Positions 8,099 to 17,876 are shown, counted from the first letter of the stretch. The stretch: DNA of 64,000 nucleotides from Dyadobacter subterraneus (GCF_015221875.1 NZ_JACYGY010000001.1:1550001-1614000), one strand, 5' to 3'. Program-made: numbers and translations. The notes: a model not told the origin generated them from the letters alone.

Positions 8099-9181
8099 AT
8101 GAGCAAGCTATTAGCACCTTATAACAAAAATGGATTTTCACTGAAAAATCACCTGGTAATGGCGCCTATGACCAGAAGCCGGGCAATCGATAATATTCCA
8201 AATGACTTAATGGCGGAGTATTACGCTCAGCGGAAAGGAGCGGGATTAATCATCACGGAAGGCACTTCGCCTACACCCGAAGGTTTGGGTTATCCACGTA
8301 TTCCGGGAATATTTTCAGAGGAACAGGTTAACGGCTGGAAAAAAGTTACAGATGCGGTTCATCAAAATAACACAAAAATTTTTGTGCAGTTTATGCATAC
8401 CGGCCGCATTGCGCATGCAGATAATCTGCCTGAGGGAAGTGAAGTGATCGGAGTTTCCGACATCAAAGCCAGCGGTCAGATCTTTACGGATAAATCCGGA
8501 ATGCAGGATCATTCACAGCCCAAAGCATTAACAACAGAAGAAGTAAAAAAACTTATTTTAAGTTATGTAAAATCTGCCGAAAATGCTGTCCAAGCTGGTT
8601 TTGACGGTGTTGAACTTCATGGAGCCAACGGTTACCTGATTGAACAATTTTTGAATCCAAATATCAATAACCGTACTGATCAGTATGGAGGAAGTTTGGA
8701 AAACAGATCTTCTTTTGTTCTTGAAATTGTTGAGAAAATGGCGGATGCCATTGGAAAAGATAAGGTAGGAATTCGTTTTTCGCCATTTTCAAACATGGGT
8801 GATCTGGCTGATTATGATCCGGATGAGGTCCATCAAACATACGCCTATCTGGCAGAAAAGCTGAATGGGATTGGAATTGTCTATATTCACATAAGTGTTT
8901 CACCCAAAATCCCAAAGGAAACATTAGATGCTATTCGTTCAAATTTCAAGGGGACGATAATCATTTGTAACAGCCTGACGCCTGAAAGTGCTGAGCAAAT
9001 GCTGAATGATGAATCCTCAGATCTGGCAGCTTTTGGCCGTTCGTTTTTGGCGAATCCTGATCTTGATAAAAGAATTGAAACAAAAGCAACTTTGAATGAA
9101 GTGGATTTTTCAACAGCTTATACGCCGGGGAAAAAAGGCTACACGGATTATCCTGTTTTAGCTGACACCATAAGTGCTTAA
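8099..9181 (+). CDS. alkene reductase, Old Yellow Enzyme family
   Basis: A 360-residue FMN-dependent NADPH oxidoreductase of the OYE/NemA group, which reduces activated C=C bonds in enones, maleimides or nitro-esters. Visible family elements are the FMN-contacting N-terminal block NHLVMAPMTRSRA, the substrate segment VELHGANGYLIEQFL (H-x-x-N pair), NRTDQYGGSLENR, and the late phosphate-binding segment FGRSFLANPDL. It is cytoplasmic with no signal peptide. The next gene, a cupin, starts 42 bases downstream on the same strand, and an AraC regulator follows it. The three may form an electrophile-response set. The physiological substrate cannot be told from sequence. Confidence 0.93.
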   Translation: MSKLLAPYNKNGFSLKNHLVMAPMTRSRAIDNIPNDLMAEYYAQRKGAGLIITEGTSPTPEGLGYPRIPGIFSEEQVNGWKKVTDAVHQNNTKIFVQFMHTGRIAHADNLPEGSEVIGVSDIKASGQIFTDKSGMQDHSQPKALTTEEVKKLILSYVKSAENAVQAGFDGVELHGANGYLIEQFLNPNINNRTDQYGGSLENRSSFVLEIVEKMADAIGKDKVGIRFSPFSNMGDLADYDPDEVHQTYAYLAEKLNGIGIVYIHISVSPKIPKETLDAIRSNFKGTIIICNSLTPESAEQMLNDESSDLAAFGRSFLANPDLDKRIETKATLNEVDFSTAYTPGKKGYTDYPVLADTISA

Positions 9182-9223
9182 TACATTGGATAATTAATTG
9201 CAGATAAATTGAATATCAACAAA

Positions 9224-9724
9224 ATGGAAGAGATAAAAAAGCCTGCGCAAATTGTAACACCCGATGATGGAGATCTTATTTCGGTGGTTGGTAATACGTA
9301 CCGTATCGTAATTTCTGGTAAGCAAACCGGTGGCGCTTTTGCCATTATTGATATGCTGGTTCCGGCCGGAGGTGGGCCAGGCCCGCATGCACATGCAGGT
9401 TTCGACGAATCTTTTTATGTGCTGGATGGAGAAATTGAAGTGAAAACTGAAAATGGAAAATATGTTGCCAAAAAGGGAGATATCGCCCATATTCCCAAAG
9501 GTGGACTAATTCATTGTTTCAAAAACATAACTGAACAAACCGCCCGGCTTTGGTGTACTGTGGTTCCTGCCGGACTGGATGATTTTTTTCTGGAAGCAGG
9601 AAAACCTGTCAAAAAAGGAGAATTTATTCCAGCTTCGGAACCAAGTGCAGAGGAAAAAAAGATACTTTTCGCATTGGCTGAAAAATACGGGCAGAAATTG
9701 TATCCGCCTGATTATCTGGATTAA
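9224..9724 (+). CDS. cupin-domain protein
   Basis: A 166-residue single-domain cupin. Motif 1 is PGPHAHAGFDESFYVLDGEI, with histidines and glutamate in the metal-ligand spacing. Motif 2 is GDIAHIPKGGLIHCFKN, supplying the last histidine. The pocket is therefore likely to hold a divalent metal, as in quercetinase- or oxalate-type cupins or small isomerases. The C-terminal tail (about 125-166) is charged and helical. The ATG at 9224 is preferred to the in-frame TTG at 9209. Its place 42 bases after the OYE gene suggests an operon and a role in processing small organic compounds, but no reaction can be assigned. Confidence 0.85.
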   Translation: MEEIKKPAQIVTPDDGDLISVVGNTYRIVISGKQTGGAFAIIDMLVPAGGGPGPHAHAGFDESFYVLDGEIEVKTENGKYVAKKGDIAHIPKGGLIHCFKNITEQTARLWCTVVPAGLDDFFLEAGKPVKKGEFIPASEPSAEEKKILFALAEKYGQKLYPPDYLD

Positions 9725-9790
9725 TTTTCTGTTATTTAATAATTACATCGATTGGATATGTAAAATATTCAACCGTATTTCTATATTATT

Positions 9791-10804
9791 ATGGCTGTTG
9801 AGTTTGAATTTAGCGCCGGTGAGAATTTTCATTTCACCTCTGCTTTTGCTAATCGCTTTGGTGCAGCGGTAAAAGAGGAACGCGTATTTTTGCCTGATTT
9901 TCTTGGAGATGGATTTATTCAGGAAGTTTATCCGGGAGTGGGTTTTTCTCTTTGTATCCATAATTATATACTGAAAGAAGAATTTGTATTAAAACGCCTC
10001 CCTTCTTCCTCGAACGACACGCTCACTTTTAAATTCGACTGCCGGACAGATTTCAAAGGTAACGGACTGGAAAACGGCTCTTTTTTCTCTGCAAAAAACA
10101 CCTTTGAAGTCGAGTTTAGTACGGGTAATTTTTTTACAGAACTGGTCATTCCAAAAGACGTTTCAATCAGGTTTCTTGTCATCAGTATTTCCCGCGAGAC
10201 TCTTCTTGATCTGCTTCATTTGAAAGAAGGTTCTTCTACGGAAAATCTTTTGAAAAATAACAAATCTTTTGTCCTGCATGAAGAAATGAACTTGCAGATG
10301 CAGCAAACACTAAAAGAAATTACCACAATTGACGACACGACCAGACTGGCAACTTTACTTTATCAGATCAAAGCGCATGAGCTTATTTATCAGTTGTTTG
10401 CAAAGTTAATCGCGCGCTCCGAAAGCAAAGTAATTCCGATTGACCAGGCCGATGCGGAACAGATTTATCTTGCCAAAACACTTATTCTAAATGATCTCAG
10501 TGTGCCTCCCGAACTGGTTAAACTGTCTGAAGATATCGGAATGAGTCTGACTAAAATGAAACAGCTTTTTCGTCAGGTTTTTGGTGATAGTATTTATAAT
10601 TATTATCAGACAGCCCGGATGAATGAAGCTGCGCGGCTGCTGCAATATCTGTCAGTTTCTGAAACGGGTTACCAGCTGGGTTTTTCCAATCTGAGTCATT
10701 TTGCGCGTTTGTTTGAAAAATTCCACAAAATAAAACCCAAGCGTTTTAAAGAAGAGCTCAAAAATTCAGGCGCAGTAAAGGCGGTTTATCAATCCGTATC
10801 CTGA
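9791..10804 (+). CDS. AraC-family transcriptional regulator
   Basis: A 337-residue regulator with a 220-residue N-terminal effector region of no recognised family and a C-terminal AraC double helix-turn-helix (about 235-330). First-HTH block: LSEDIGMSLTKMKQLFRQVF. Second-HTH block: ETGYQLGFSNLSHFARLFEK, ending IKPKRFKEEL. It starts 66 bases after the cupin gene. Its 3' end overlaps the 3' end of the convergent FUSC gene by 16 bases. Regulation of the upstream OYE/cupin genes is inferred from position only. Confidence 0.9.
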   Translation: MAVEFEFSAGENFHFTSAFANRFGAAVKEERVFLPDFLGDGFIQEVYPGVGFSLCIHNYILKEEFVLKRLPSSSNDTLTFKFDCRTDFKGNGLENGSFFSAKNTFEVEFSTGNFFTELVIPKDVSIRFLVISISRETLLDLLHLKEGSSTENLLKNNKSFVLHEEMNLQMQQTLKEITTIDDTTRLATLLYQIKAHELIYQLFAKLIARSESKVIPIDQADAEQIYLAKTLILNDLSVPPELVKLSEDIGMSLTKMKQLFRQVFGDSIYNYYQTARMNEAARLLQYLSVSETGYQLGFSNLSHFARLFEKFHKIKPKRFKEELKNSGAVKAVYQSVS

Positions 10805-11313
10805 ACAGAATCCGAAGTGTTTCCCTTTCTCACTTTTTGGAGAATCTGGGTTGATTCTGATACGGAAATATGAAATAAATAGGTGAGCACAACACCAATA
10901 ATACAACCCGCCGCAACGCCACCAGCACGCTCCACAGCAACTTCCCAAAGATATTGACCTGGCTCATGCATGGTGATGATCAGTACCGCAATCATTGCCG
11001 AGCGGGTGGCAGCCTGCAATTTCAACAATTCACAAATAGCAATGGAAATTGCAATGCCGGCGCAAATCATCATCAGATTGATCGCATGAAGATTAAGTAA
11101 AATCAGTCCGATTACTGCTCCGATAAAATTTGCTTTGATACGTGTAACGGCCAGATTCATAGCATCTTTTCTGTCCGGAGCAAGTACCAATACTATGGAA
11201 AAAAGCGCCCATGTTCCGACAGTAGGATGGAGCAAATAAATATAATAACCGATGGCTGTACCGATCAGGCATTTCAAAATATATAGTATCTGATCCGTTA
11301 GTTTCTCTGACAC
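10789..11313 (-). CDS. FUSC-family membrane protein
   Basis: A 174-residue integral membrane protein with about five hydrophobic helices. The pattern GTWALFSIVLVLAPDRKDAM, then RIKANFIGAVIGLILL, and RAGGVAAGCIIGVVLTYLF matches the compact fusaric-acid-resistance-like (FUSC) domain, linked to export of aromatic acids. It is far shorter than full AaeB-type exporters and lacks their cytoplasmic domains, so it resembles the one-domain FUSC proteins of Bacteroidota, which presumably oligomerise. Substrate unknown. It converges on the AraC gene, with overlapping ends. Confidence 0.8.
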   Translation of the reverse strand: MSEKLTDQILYILKCLIGTAIGYYIYLLHPTVGTWALFSIVLVLAPDRKDAMNLAVTRIKANFIGAVIGLILLNLHAINLMMICAGIAISIAICELLKLQAATRSAMIAVLIITMHEPGQYLWEVAVERAGGVAAGCIIGVVLTYLFHISVSESTQILQKVRKGNTSDSVQDTD

Positions 11314-11526
11314 AAACTGTTTTTGTTAGATTTTTGGCAAATAAAATTTATCCCCCCGACAGATAAAACTACGAATTAGCCGCCAGATTTCTCCCGAACT
11401 TTTCAATTAAAGAACTTCACTTTATCGTTTTTTGTCCTGTTCAGCAGTAATTATCTCCATTCATCGGATTTTGATTCTCGTTTACTGACAATAGAAGTTG
11501 ATTTGGGAAACCTTAAAAATCAACCG

Positions 11527-12213
11527 ATGGAAAAATTACATCTTGTCAATCTTGTTTTTCATGTCATAGCCGGAAGCATTGCGCTGGTAACCGGTTTTGC
11601 CGCAGTTATCGTCAGAAAGGGTAAGGGGAGACATGTTTTATTTGGAAAATATTTCATGTGGATGATTGTTGTCGTCATCATAACCGGACTTTTCGGTGTG
11701 ATTATTTTCAATCGTAACAATTTTCTTCTAGTCATCACATTGCTCAGCGGCTACAATTGTTTTAGTGGAATCCGGTCACTGAAATTATGCGGTCAAAAAC
11801 CTGAAATGATTGATTATGTTGTTCCTGTGCTGGTAATGAGCTCAGCTATTTTTTATCTTTATTATCTGAATTACAGTAAATTGTATTGGGCGCCGGTGAT
11901 TACATATTCAACAGTTGGTGCTTTATTTTTGATAACCGGCTATGATCTCTGCAAATGGATTATCCCTGTTAGATTTCTCAAAAAGGCCATTATGTACGAA
12001 CACGCTTATAAAATGACCAGCGCTTTGAGCGCAATTTCGTCTGCATTCAGCGGTACGGTTTTTCCGGATTACAAGCCTTACAGCCAATTTCTTCCTTCGG
12101 TGGCCGGTATGATTTACATTATTATTACCTTCATTCTCCTGTCGAAAAAAACTTTTATTTTCAAAACAAAAACCATTGTCAGACACGCCAATCAGGATGC
12201 ATCCCGCGCTTAA
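11527..12213 (+). CDS. multi-pass membrane protein, DUF2306-like
   Basis: A 228-residue protein with about seven hydrophobic segments, starting with a helix holding HVIAGSIALVTGFAAVIV, then a short basic loop RKGKGRHVLFGKYF. This opening (His in helix 1, basic loop with a small-residue H/G motif) is shared with DUF2306-type membrane proteins, of which another copy occurs at 60699-61538. Function is unknown. The ATG at 11527 is chosen over the TTG at 11503. The 3' end overlaps the start of the LytS kinase gene by 17 bases, so the three genes to 13961 are probably one transcript, and this protein may be its membrane partner. Confidence 0.7.
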   Translation: MEKLHLVNLVFHVIAGSIALVTGFAAVIVRKGKGRHVLFGKYFMWMIVVVIITGLFGVIIFNRNNFLLVITLLSGYNCFSGIRSLKLCGQKPEMIDYVVPVLVMSSAIFYLYYLNYSKLYWAPVITYSTVGALFLITGYDLCKWIIPVRFLKKAIMYEHAYKMTSALSAISSAFSGTVFPDYKPYSQFLPSVAGMIYIIITFILLSKKTFIFKTKTIVRHANQDASRA

Positions 12214-13234
12214 AACTTTGCTGATCTGCCTTTTGATCGGGTCGGCATTCGGTATCTATTTATATTTCACTTACGATCCCAGGCCTGAGCGTATCCTGAT
12301 TTCAGTATTGTCCTCTTCCTGCATCGGTTCTTTGATGATGCTGGTTATTTCGTACAGGAATTTTTTCACAATGGTCACCTCAATACAAAGTTTAAAGATG
12401 ATCATTATGATCGCTTTATTGATTTTGGTCGCGTTGGCAGGCTCGGAAATTATGTTTTTTGTACAATCGTTTTTGTGGAAGGCTGGGAAATATCAATGGT
12501 TTAACGGTGGGAATATTTATGTGTTGAATATCCTGATTGTGCTGGTTACGGGTATCCCGATTTATGTGAGTGAAGAATGGAAAAGTCTTTTGAATTCAAG
12601 GATCTTAAACCAGCAATACCGGGTTTTGGAACTGGAACAGCAAAAAACAGCTTTTGAGCTTGAACTTTTGCGAGCGAAAGTGAACCCGCATTTTCTCTAT
12701 AATGTCCATAACACTATTGCAGGACTTATCTCCAAAGATCCCGCCAAAGCGGAGGAAATGGTACTGCTTTTGTCAAAGTTTTTCAGGTTTACACTGAATA
12801 AAAACAGCGCCACTTTTCATTCCGTGCATGATGAACTTGCCATAATTCAGACTTATCTGGATATGCAAAAAATCCGCTTCGGAAATCGGATGCACTATGA
12901 AATCAACACTGATCCGGAAACATTATCTTTACAAATACCATCCTTTATTTTGCAGCCTGTTGTCGAAAATGCAGTAAAACATGGTATTGAAAAGAAGGTT
13001 GAAAATGGTTTTGTTAAAGTTGAAATAAAACCCGACGGAGAAAATATGCTGATTACCATTTCTGATTCGGGACCGGAATTTTCAGCAACCCCCGGTGCCG
13101 GAATGGGCCTGCAAATGGTGAGGAGCAAGCTTGGACTTTTGTATCCTGGAAATTTTACATTGGAATTAAATAACGAACCGGAAAAATATGTCAGGATTAT
13201 TATCCCGAAAAGAAATCAGAACGTTGCTGGTTGA
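12197..13234 (+). CDS. LytS-type sensor histidine kinase (His_kinase PF06580 type)
   Basis: A 345-residue kinase. Four transmembrane helices (about 6-26, 33-53, 66-90, 105-125) are followed by a helical linker and a LytS/YehU-type kinase core with phospho-acceptor H165 in KVNPHFLYNVHNT. The ATPase domain shows QPVVENAVKHGIEKK and ISDSGPEF with GAGMGLQMV. There is no extracytoplasmic domain, so the sensing surface is the membrane or a partner protein. The ATG at 12197 lies inside the previous gene, and the regulator gene starts 47 bases before this stop, giving a tightly coupled operon. Confidence 0.92.
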   Translation: MHPALKTLLICLLIGSAFGIYLYFTYDPRPERILISVLSSSCIGSLMMLVISYRNFFTMVTSIQSLKMIIMIALLILVALAGSEIMFFVQSFLWKAGKYQWFNGGNIYVLNILIVLVTGIPIYVSEEWKSLLNSRILNQQYRVLELEQQKTAFELELLRAKVNPHFLYNVHNTIAGLISKDPAKAEEMVLLLSKFFRFTLNKNSATFHSVHDELAIIQTYLDMQKIRFGNRMHYEINTDPETLSLQIPSFILQPVVENAVKHGIEKKVENGFVKVEIKPDGENMLITISDSGPEFSATPGAGMGLQMVRSKLGLLYPGNFTLELNNEPEKYVRIIIPKRNQNVAG

Positions 13235-13961
13235 CGATGAGGAAATTGCAATTTATCGTTTGAAAAAAGCGCTTGAATCCTATCCGCAAATAAAAATCAT
13301 CGGTGAGGCAAAAGATGGAAAAGAAGCGATCGGACTTATCAATGACCAGCGTCCTGATCTTGTTTTTCTTGATATCCAGATGCCGGTAATGAATGGTTTT
13401 GAAGTGTTGAATTACCTCGATTATTTGCCGCAGATTGTTTTTGTTACAGCCTACGAAGAATATGCAATAAAAGCGTTCGAGAAAAATTCTCTGGATTATT
13501 TGTTAAAACCTGTGGAAGATGATCGCCTTTCGATAACGATTAAAAGAGCATTGGAAAGTAAGGCCATTGAGGATAATGTTTTGTACAAAATCAAGATGCT
13601 CATCAATGAAAATCGCCCAAAAGATATCATCACGACTATTCCGGTGAAATCTGGAAATAAAATAACGCTGATTCACATGGCAGATATCTGTTTTTTTGAA
13701 GCAAAAGATAAATACGTATACATCCACACCTACGAAGGGGAAAGTCTGATTGATTATTCACTTGGATATTTACAAGAACGCCTGCCAGAGCAATTCCTTC
13801 GTGTTCACAGAGGATTTATAATCAATAAATTAACAATCAGGGAAATACATAAGTACTTTAAAGGCACTTATATTTTGGTAATGAACGATTCAAAAGGTAC
13901 AAAAATAAAGAGTGCGTATTCTTATTCCGACGAGATCCGGGAGAAGTTATTGTTGGTTTGA
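13188..13961 (+). CDS. LytTR-family response regulator
   Basis: A 257-residue regulator. The receiver domain (about 9-130) has the acidic DDEE cluster at 16-19, phospho-acceptor D62 in LVFLDIQMP and K in YLLKPVEDD. The C-terminal LytTR DNA-binding domain (about 150-255) shows KITLIHMADICFFEAKDKYV, EQFLRVHRGFIINKL and KSAYSYSDEI. It is the cognate partner of the overlapping LytS-type kinase. LytTR proteins bind paired short direct repeats; no convincing pair is visible nearby, so targets are unknown. Confidence 0.93.
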   Translation: MSGLLSRKEIRTLLVDDEEIAIYRLKKALESYPQIKIIGEAKDGKEAIGLINDQRPDLVFLDIQMPVMNGFEVLNYLDYLPQIVFVTAYEEYAIKAFEKNSLDYLLKPVEDDRLSITIKRALESKAIEDNVLYKIKMLINENRPKDIITTIPVKSGNKITLIHMADICFFEAKDKYVYIHTYEGESLIDYSLGYLQERLPEQFLRVHRGFIINKLTIREIHKYFKGTYILVMNDSKGTKIKSAYSYSDEIREKLLLV

Positions 13962-14131
13962 TTTATGGTTTTTAGATACAAGCTGTAAAGTATTTATTTT
14001 ACAGTCTCCCAAATATCAACTTATCCCCACCGGTTTCGATAATCTTGCCTCCGTTTATCAACCTGTCGGCATCCGAATATATTTCCTGGCCATTTTTAAA
14101 GTGAATTTAATCCACCAATTAATAACTGCGT

Positions 14132-14275
14132 ATGGCAAGGGGCGAACACTTTGTAAACAGAAATGGTATCAGAACGGTCAGGGAAAGTGTCAGAAGATTT
14201 CTGGAAAGAGGCTTTGACTGGATTGCTTTGCTGATTATTACCTTGATCATCCTTTTTAGTCTTGTCTTTTTTTGA
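14132..14275 (+). CDS. small single-pass membrane protein (47 residues), hypothetical
   Basis: An open frame reads MARGEHFVNRNGIRTVRESV, then RRFLERGFDW, then a strongly hydrophobic helix IALLIITLIILFSLVFF and TGA. The basic amphipathic N-terminus (five arginines in residues 10-26) followed by a C-terminal membrane helix is a believable small-protein layout, and the hydrophobic run would be unlikely by chance. It lies between the LytTR gene and a lipoprotein-like gene on the same strand. No family is recognised. The open length is short, so chance cannot be excluded. Confidence 0.45.
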   Translation: MARGEHFVNRNGIRTVRESVRRFLERGFDWIALLIITLIILFSLVFF

Positions 14276-14300
14276 AATTTCACACATTCTCAACATTTTT

Positions 14301-14780
14301 ATGAAATCACTTCTAACATTCCTGGCATTTAACGTCGTTCTTTTGATTTGTTGTTATGAGAAAAAATGCGCCAGTTCGATGGGCGAACCTGCTTACATGG
14401 AACCGGTTAGTATGGATGGTAGCTTTACGACAAATATTCGGACGGGTAAAGACACGTATGAAAAAACGGACTCACGAATGCACATTGTCATAATTGATAA
14501 TTTCGTCAAAGGGTATTATTCCGGCGACGGCTTACGGAATAAAATCAAGGTGCTGGGAGCGGTTAATGACAGGAATGAAATGATATTGCTTGAATCTGAG
14601 AATGGCAAAATCACGCGAACATTTCAAGGGGCATTTTGTAAAAAAGGAAAGAGATTGATTCTTCTGTCTGGTCACTGGAAAAGTACCAACGGCACAACGC
14701 GCGCGAGGTTTTCGGATAGTAGCATTAAGCCAGAATCCAATCATCCGGAAGCATTTTCATTAATCAGTAAAAAGCAGTAG
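14301..14780 (+). CDS. hypothetical secreted or lipid-anchored protein
   Basis: A 159-residue protein with an N-terminal hydrophobic segment MKSLLTFLAFNVVLLICCYE; the cysteines at 16-17 could form a lipobox-like site. The mature part is hydrophilic with beta-rich stretches (DSRMHIVIIDNFVKGYYSGD, MILLESENGKITRTFQGAFC). No family is recognised. The ATG at 14301 is chosen because it starts the signal segment; the frame is open from a TTG at 14262. It sits 25 bases after the small membrane ORF and 66 bases before the propeller kinase, so it may be part of that signalling unit. Confidence 0.6.
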   Translation: MKSLLTFLAFNVVLLICCYEKKCASSMGEPAYMEPVSMDGSFTTNIRTGKDTYEKTDSRMHIVIIDNFVKGYYSGDGLRNKIKVLGAVNDRNEMILLESENGKITRTFQGAFCKKGKRLILLSGHWKSTNGTTRARFSDSSIKPESNHPEAFSLISKKQ

Positions 14781-14846
14781 GTCTTAACTTTAACCTGTTG
14801 CAGATTATTGCTTATGAAGTAGTTATATAAAATCATTGATTGGTTT

Positions 14847-17800
14847 ATGAGGTATTTACAGGTATTCCTGCTATTGTTTTTTACCTCGCCGCAGCTCTGC
14901 GCACAAATGCCATCCCTGACGCTGGAACACCTGACAACCAGGGAAGGGCTTCCATCCAATGAAGTCTGGTCGCTGACAAATGACAAACAGGGATTTTTGT
15001 GGATTGGTACCGGAAGAAATATCTGTCGCTATGACGGTTACAGCTTTTTAAGACTTGACAGTTTGAAACTGGGATATTGTTCCGGCGTATCTACCGATTC
15101 AAAGGGAGATATTTATACTTCCAACGACACCAGGGGTTTGTGTAAAATCGATGCAAAAACGCTGACAGTCACCACGCTGGCTGTAAATAACTATGATGAC
15201 TCGGATCCAACGAATGATTTGCATGAACAAGGCATGGTCGATAGTTTTGACCAGGTTTGGGTTTGTGATTATACTTCTGTGAAAAGATACAATCCGGCAA
15301 CCGGAAAACTTCATAGATATACCTTTTCCCAAACGGCATCAGGCGGAGATGTGTATCAGTATGCAAGCTTTTTTGAAGATTCAAAACACACACTTTGGGT
15401 GGTTTCAGAAATTGGCCTTTATCGTTATGATCGTAATGCAGACAAACTTGTCTGTATGCTTGGGAAAGAAGCTGTTTTAACTAAAAATCGTATTCCGATC
15501 CGCCTGTCAAAAGCCGGTGAGGATAGTAATGGAAATCTTTGGATAGGAGGTTATGAATACGGTCTGGTCCGTTTTTCTCCTGCTGATCAGTCTTTCAGTA
15601 TCAGAAAAAAGGGTTTTGAACATAACCATGTCATTTGCGTTCAGGAATCCCGGGATGAAAATGGAAGGAAACTCCTTTTTATCGGGACAAATGACGGAAT
15701 CAGTATTTTTTATCCTGATCGTAACGAAATGTACAATCTGCCCGAATTTTATAACAACGGAATCCGGGTCAAAACGATGTATGAAGACAAAGTCAACCGG
15801 ATTCTTTGGATAGGCACCAGTGATGGCGTTTACAAGTACCGTTATGGCAATGCCGGAATTCGGACCGTGGCAATTCCTGCCGGCATCGTGCGGCTTCCGG
15901 TTCAGATTACTACCATTTTACCCGCGCCGGATGAGACTTTTATCTTAGGTCTTTCGCATTCAGGGGCTCTGATCTGGAAACCATCCCAGCACTTTTTTAA
16001 ATTATTGCCATACCCAACCGACGCGCTCACACAACAGATGCGCTGGATTCAGGATCGCCCGTATGCTTTTACTGACAAAGGTGTTTTTACTGCGGATTTG
16101 AAAAAAGGAAACTTTTCGGTTTTTTCTCCGGCATCATCCTTATTTAAAAATACAGATTTCAAAGATGGACTGCTGGATAAAAAAGGCCGTTTGTGGATTG
16201 CCAATCTCAATGAAGGTTTGAAAGTAATAGATCCTGTAACAAAGCGGGAAATTAAATTATGGTCGGAGAAACAGGGACGAAAATTGTTAAATTTGACCTA
16301 TCTGAAAGCAATTATTGAAGGTGTTGACGGCCGCATCTGGGTAGCCACATGCTCCCGGGGACTATTTTTTTTCGATGAAAAAACAGGTGAATTTGTAAAT
16401 ATTGAAACGCTGCCAGAAAATAAGGGGAAATTGATTGGAGGCGATTGTATCAATGGAATGCAAAAAGGATCAAATGGCTCCATTCTGATTTCCAGCTGGG
16501 GAGGTGTTTCGAAAATTTCTTCCTCAGGCCGGATTTTAAGCACATTTGAGTTTAAAACTGATGCACTCAACGATACTTATTGCGCCAATATTGCAGAAAT
16601 GCCGGGAGGAAATCTTTGGTTCAGTACCAATGAGGGCATTCACATTGCAGACCCTAAAACGCATGCTATCCGTTACCTGACCACAATCGAAGGATTGAAA
16701 AGCAATGCCCCGGTCGGATTTTATCATAGTGCAGCTAATGAGCTTTTTTTAGGACATACCAATGCTATCAATATTTTAAATATCAACGCGCTTGGTAATA
16801 GTATGGTCACGCCCAGGGTTGTTATCAGTTCGATTGAAGTCAAAGGGAAAACTTTGCATAAGGATCTGTCCAAAGAAATTTTTCTGGAACCCGACGAAAA
16901 TGCGATTACCTTCAATTTTTCAACATTAAATTTTGAACCCGCTTCCAAAAATTTATTCAGTTTCAAACTTGAAGGTTTTGAATCCAACTGGATAGATCTG
17001 GGCAATCAGCATACCGTTTCTTTTACAAACCTTCCGGCCAAATCTTACCGGCTGCTCGTTAAGAGCAGAAATAGTTCGGGTAAAGTAAGTGAAAAACCAC
17101 TCGTTGTTCGGTTCCGTGTTGCGCCTTATTTTATCAATACATTGTTTTTCAGGACACTTATAGGATTGGCAATTGCTGCGATGATTGTCGCCATGATGCG
17201 TTGGCGCGTCAATACCCTGGCAGAGAGGAACAAGCTGGACCTGCAAATTGCAGAATGGCGGCTAAAAGCATTGCAGTCGCAAATGAACCCGCATTTTTTG
17301 TTCAATTCACTTAACTCTGTCCAGAATTATCTGCTGACAAACAGAGGTGTGGAAGGTGCAAAATATCTGTCGAAATTCTCTAAACTGGTGCGGCGCATCA
17401 TGGAAAATTCCAACCATCAGTATCTTTCTTTTGAACAGATTATTGATACCCTGCGGATGTATGTGGAAATAGAATCTTTTCGATTTAATCATGAATTCAG
17501 CTACACTTTTGACATTGAAGATAATGAAGCCCTGCTGGATGCCCATCTGCCCCCGATGCTTCTGCAACCCTATGTTGAAAATGCGATCTGGCATGGTTTA
17601 ATGCCAAAAGAGGGTGAGAAAAAATTAAAAATTACGGCCAGGATTGTTGATAAACACATCGTTTGTACCATCGAAGACAACGGTGTCGGCCGCACTTTTG
17701 CACCACGAACAGAAGGCCATATTTCGCGGGGTCAGGAAATGACCAAAGGTATTTTTGAGTCACTTCGCCACAAGGATAGTGATGCCAAAATAGAATTTAC

Positions 17801-17873
17801 TGATTTGTTTGACGCCGCTAATCACCCTGCCGGAACAAGAGTGAGCATGACTATTCCACTTGAAAATGTATAA
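14847..17873 (+). CDS. periplasmic two-component-propeller sensor fused to LytS-type histidine kinase
   Basis: A 1008-residue membrane sensor. It has a signal peptide (MRYLQVFLLLFFTSPQLCAQ), then Reg_prop beta-propeller repeats over about 25-640 (GLPSNEVWSLTNDKQGFLWI, LWIGTSDGVYKYR, IWVATCSRGLFFF). A Y_Y_Y immunoglobulin-like domain follows at about 650-750 (FKLEGFESNWIDLGN, YRLLVKSRN). A transmembrane helix is at about 765-787. The kinase core has phospho-acceptor H816 in QMNPHFLFNSL, and the ATPase signature LLQPYVENAIWHGLMPK. Unlike SusR-type hybrid two-component systems, the output is a separate LytTR gene 3 bases downstream. Such sensors often bind glycan fragments; the ligand here is unknown. 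Confidence 0.93.
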   Translation: MRYLQVFLLLFFTSPQLCAQMPSLTLEHLTTREGLPSNEVWSLTNDKQGFLWIGTGRNICRYDGYSFLRLDSLKLGYCSGVSTDSKGDIYTSNDTRGLCKIDAKTLTVTTLAVNNYDDSDPTNDLHEQGMVDSFDQVWVCDYTSVKRYNPATGKLHRYTFSQTASGGDVYQYASFFEDSKHTLWVVSEIGLYRYDRNADKLVCMLGKEAVLTKNRIPIRLSKAGEDSNGNLWIGGYEYGLVRFSPADQSFSIRKKGFEHNHVICVQESRDENGRKLLFIGTNDGISIFYPDRNEMYNLPEFYNNGIRVKTMYEDKVNRILWIGTSDGVYKYRYGNAGIRTVAIPAGIVRLPVQITTILPAPDETFILGLSHSGALIWKPSQHFFKLLPYPTDALTQQMRWIQDRPYAFTDKGVFTADLKKGNFSVFSPASSLFKNTDFKDGLLDKKGRLWIANLNEGLKVIDPVTKREIKLWSEKQGRKLLNLTYLKAIIEGVDGRIWVATCSRGLFFFDEKTGEFVNIETLPENKGKLIGGDCINGMQKGSNGSILISSWGGVSKISSSGRILSTFEFKTDALNDTYCANIAEMPGGNLWFSTNEGIHIADPKTHAIRYLTTIEGLKSNAPVGFYHSAANELFLGHTNAINILNINALGNSMVTPRVVISSIEVKGKTLHKDLSKEIFLEPDENAITFNFSTLNFEPASKNLFSFKLEGFESNWIDLGNQHTVSFTNLPAKSYRLLVKSRNSSGKVSEKPLVVRFRVAPYFINTLFFRTLIGLAIAAMIVAMMRWRVNTLAERNKLDLQIAEWRLKALQSQMNPHFLFNSLNSVQNYLLTNRGVEGAKYLSKFSKLVRRIMENSNHQYLSFEQIIDTLRMYVEIESFRFNHEFSYTFDIEDNEALLDAHLPPMLLQPYVENAIWHGLMPKEGEKKLKITARIVDKHIVCTIEDNGVGRTFAPRTEGHISRGQEMTKGIFESLRHKDSDAKIEFTDLFDAANHPAGTRVSMTIPLENV

Positions 17874-17876
17874 CGT

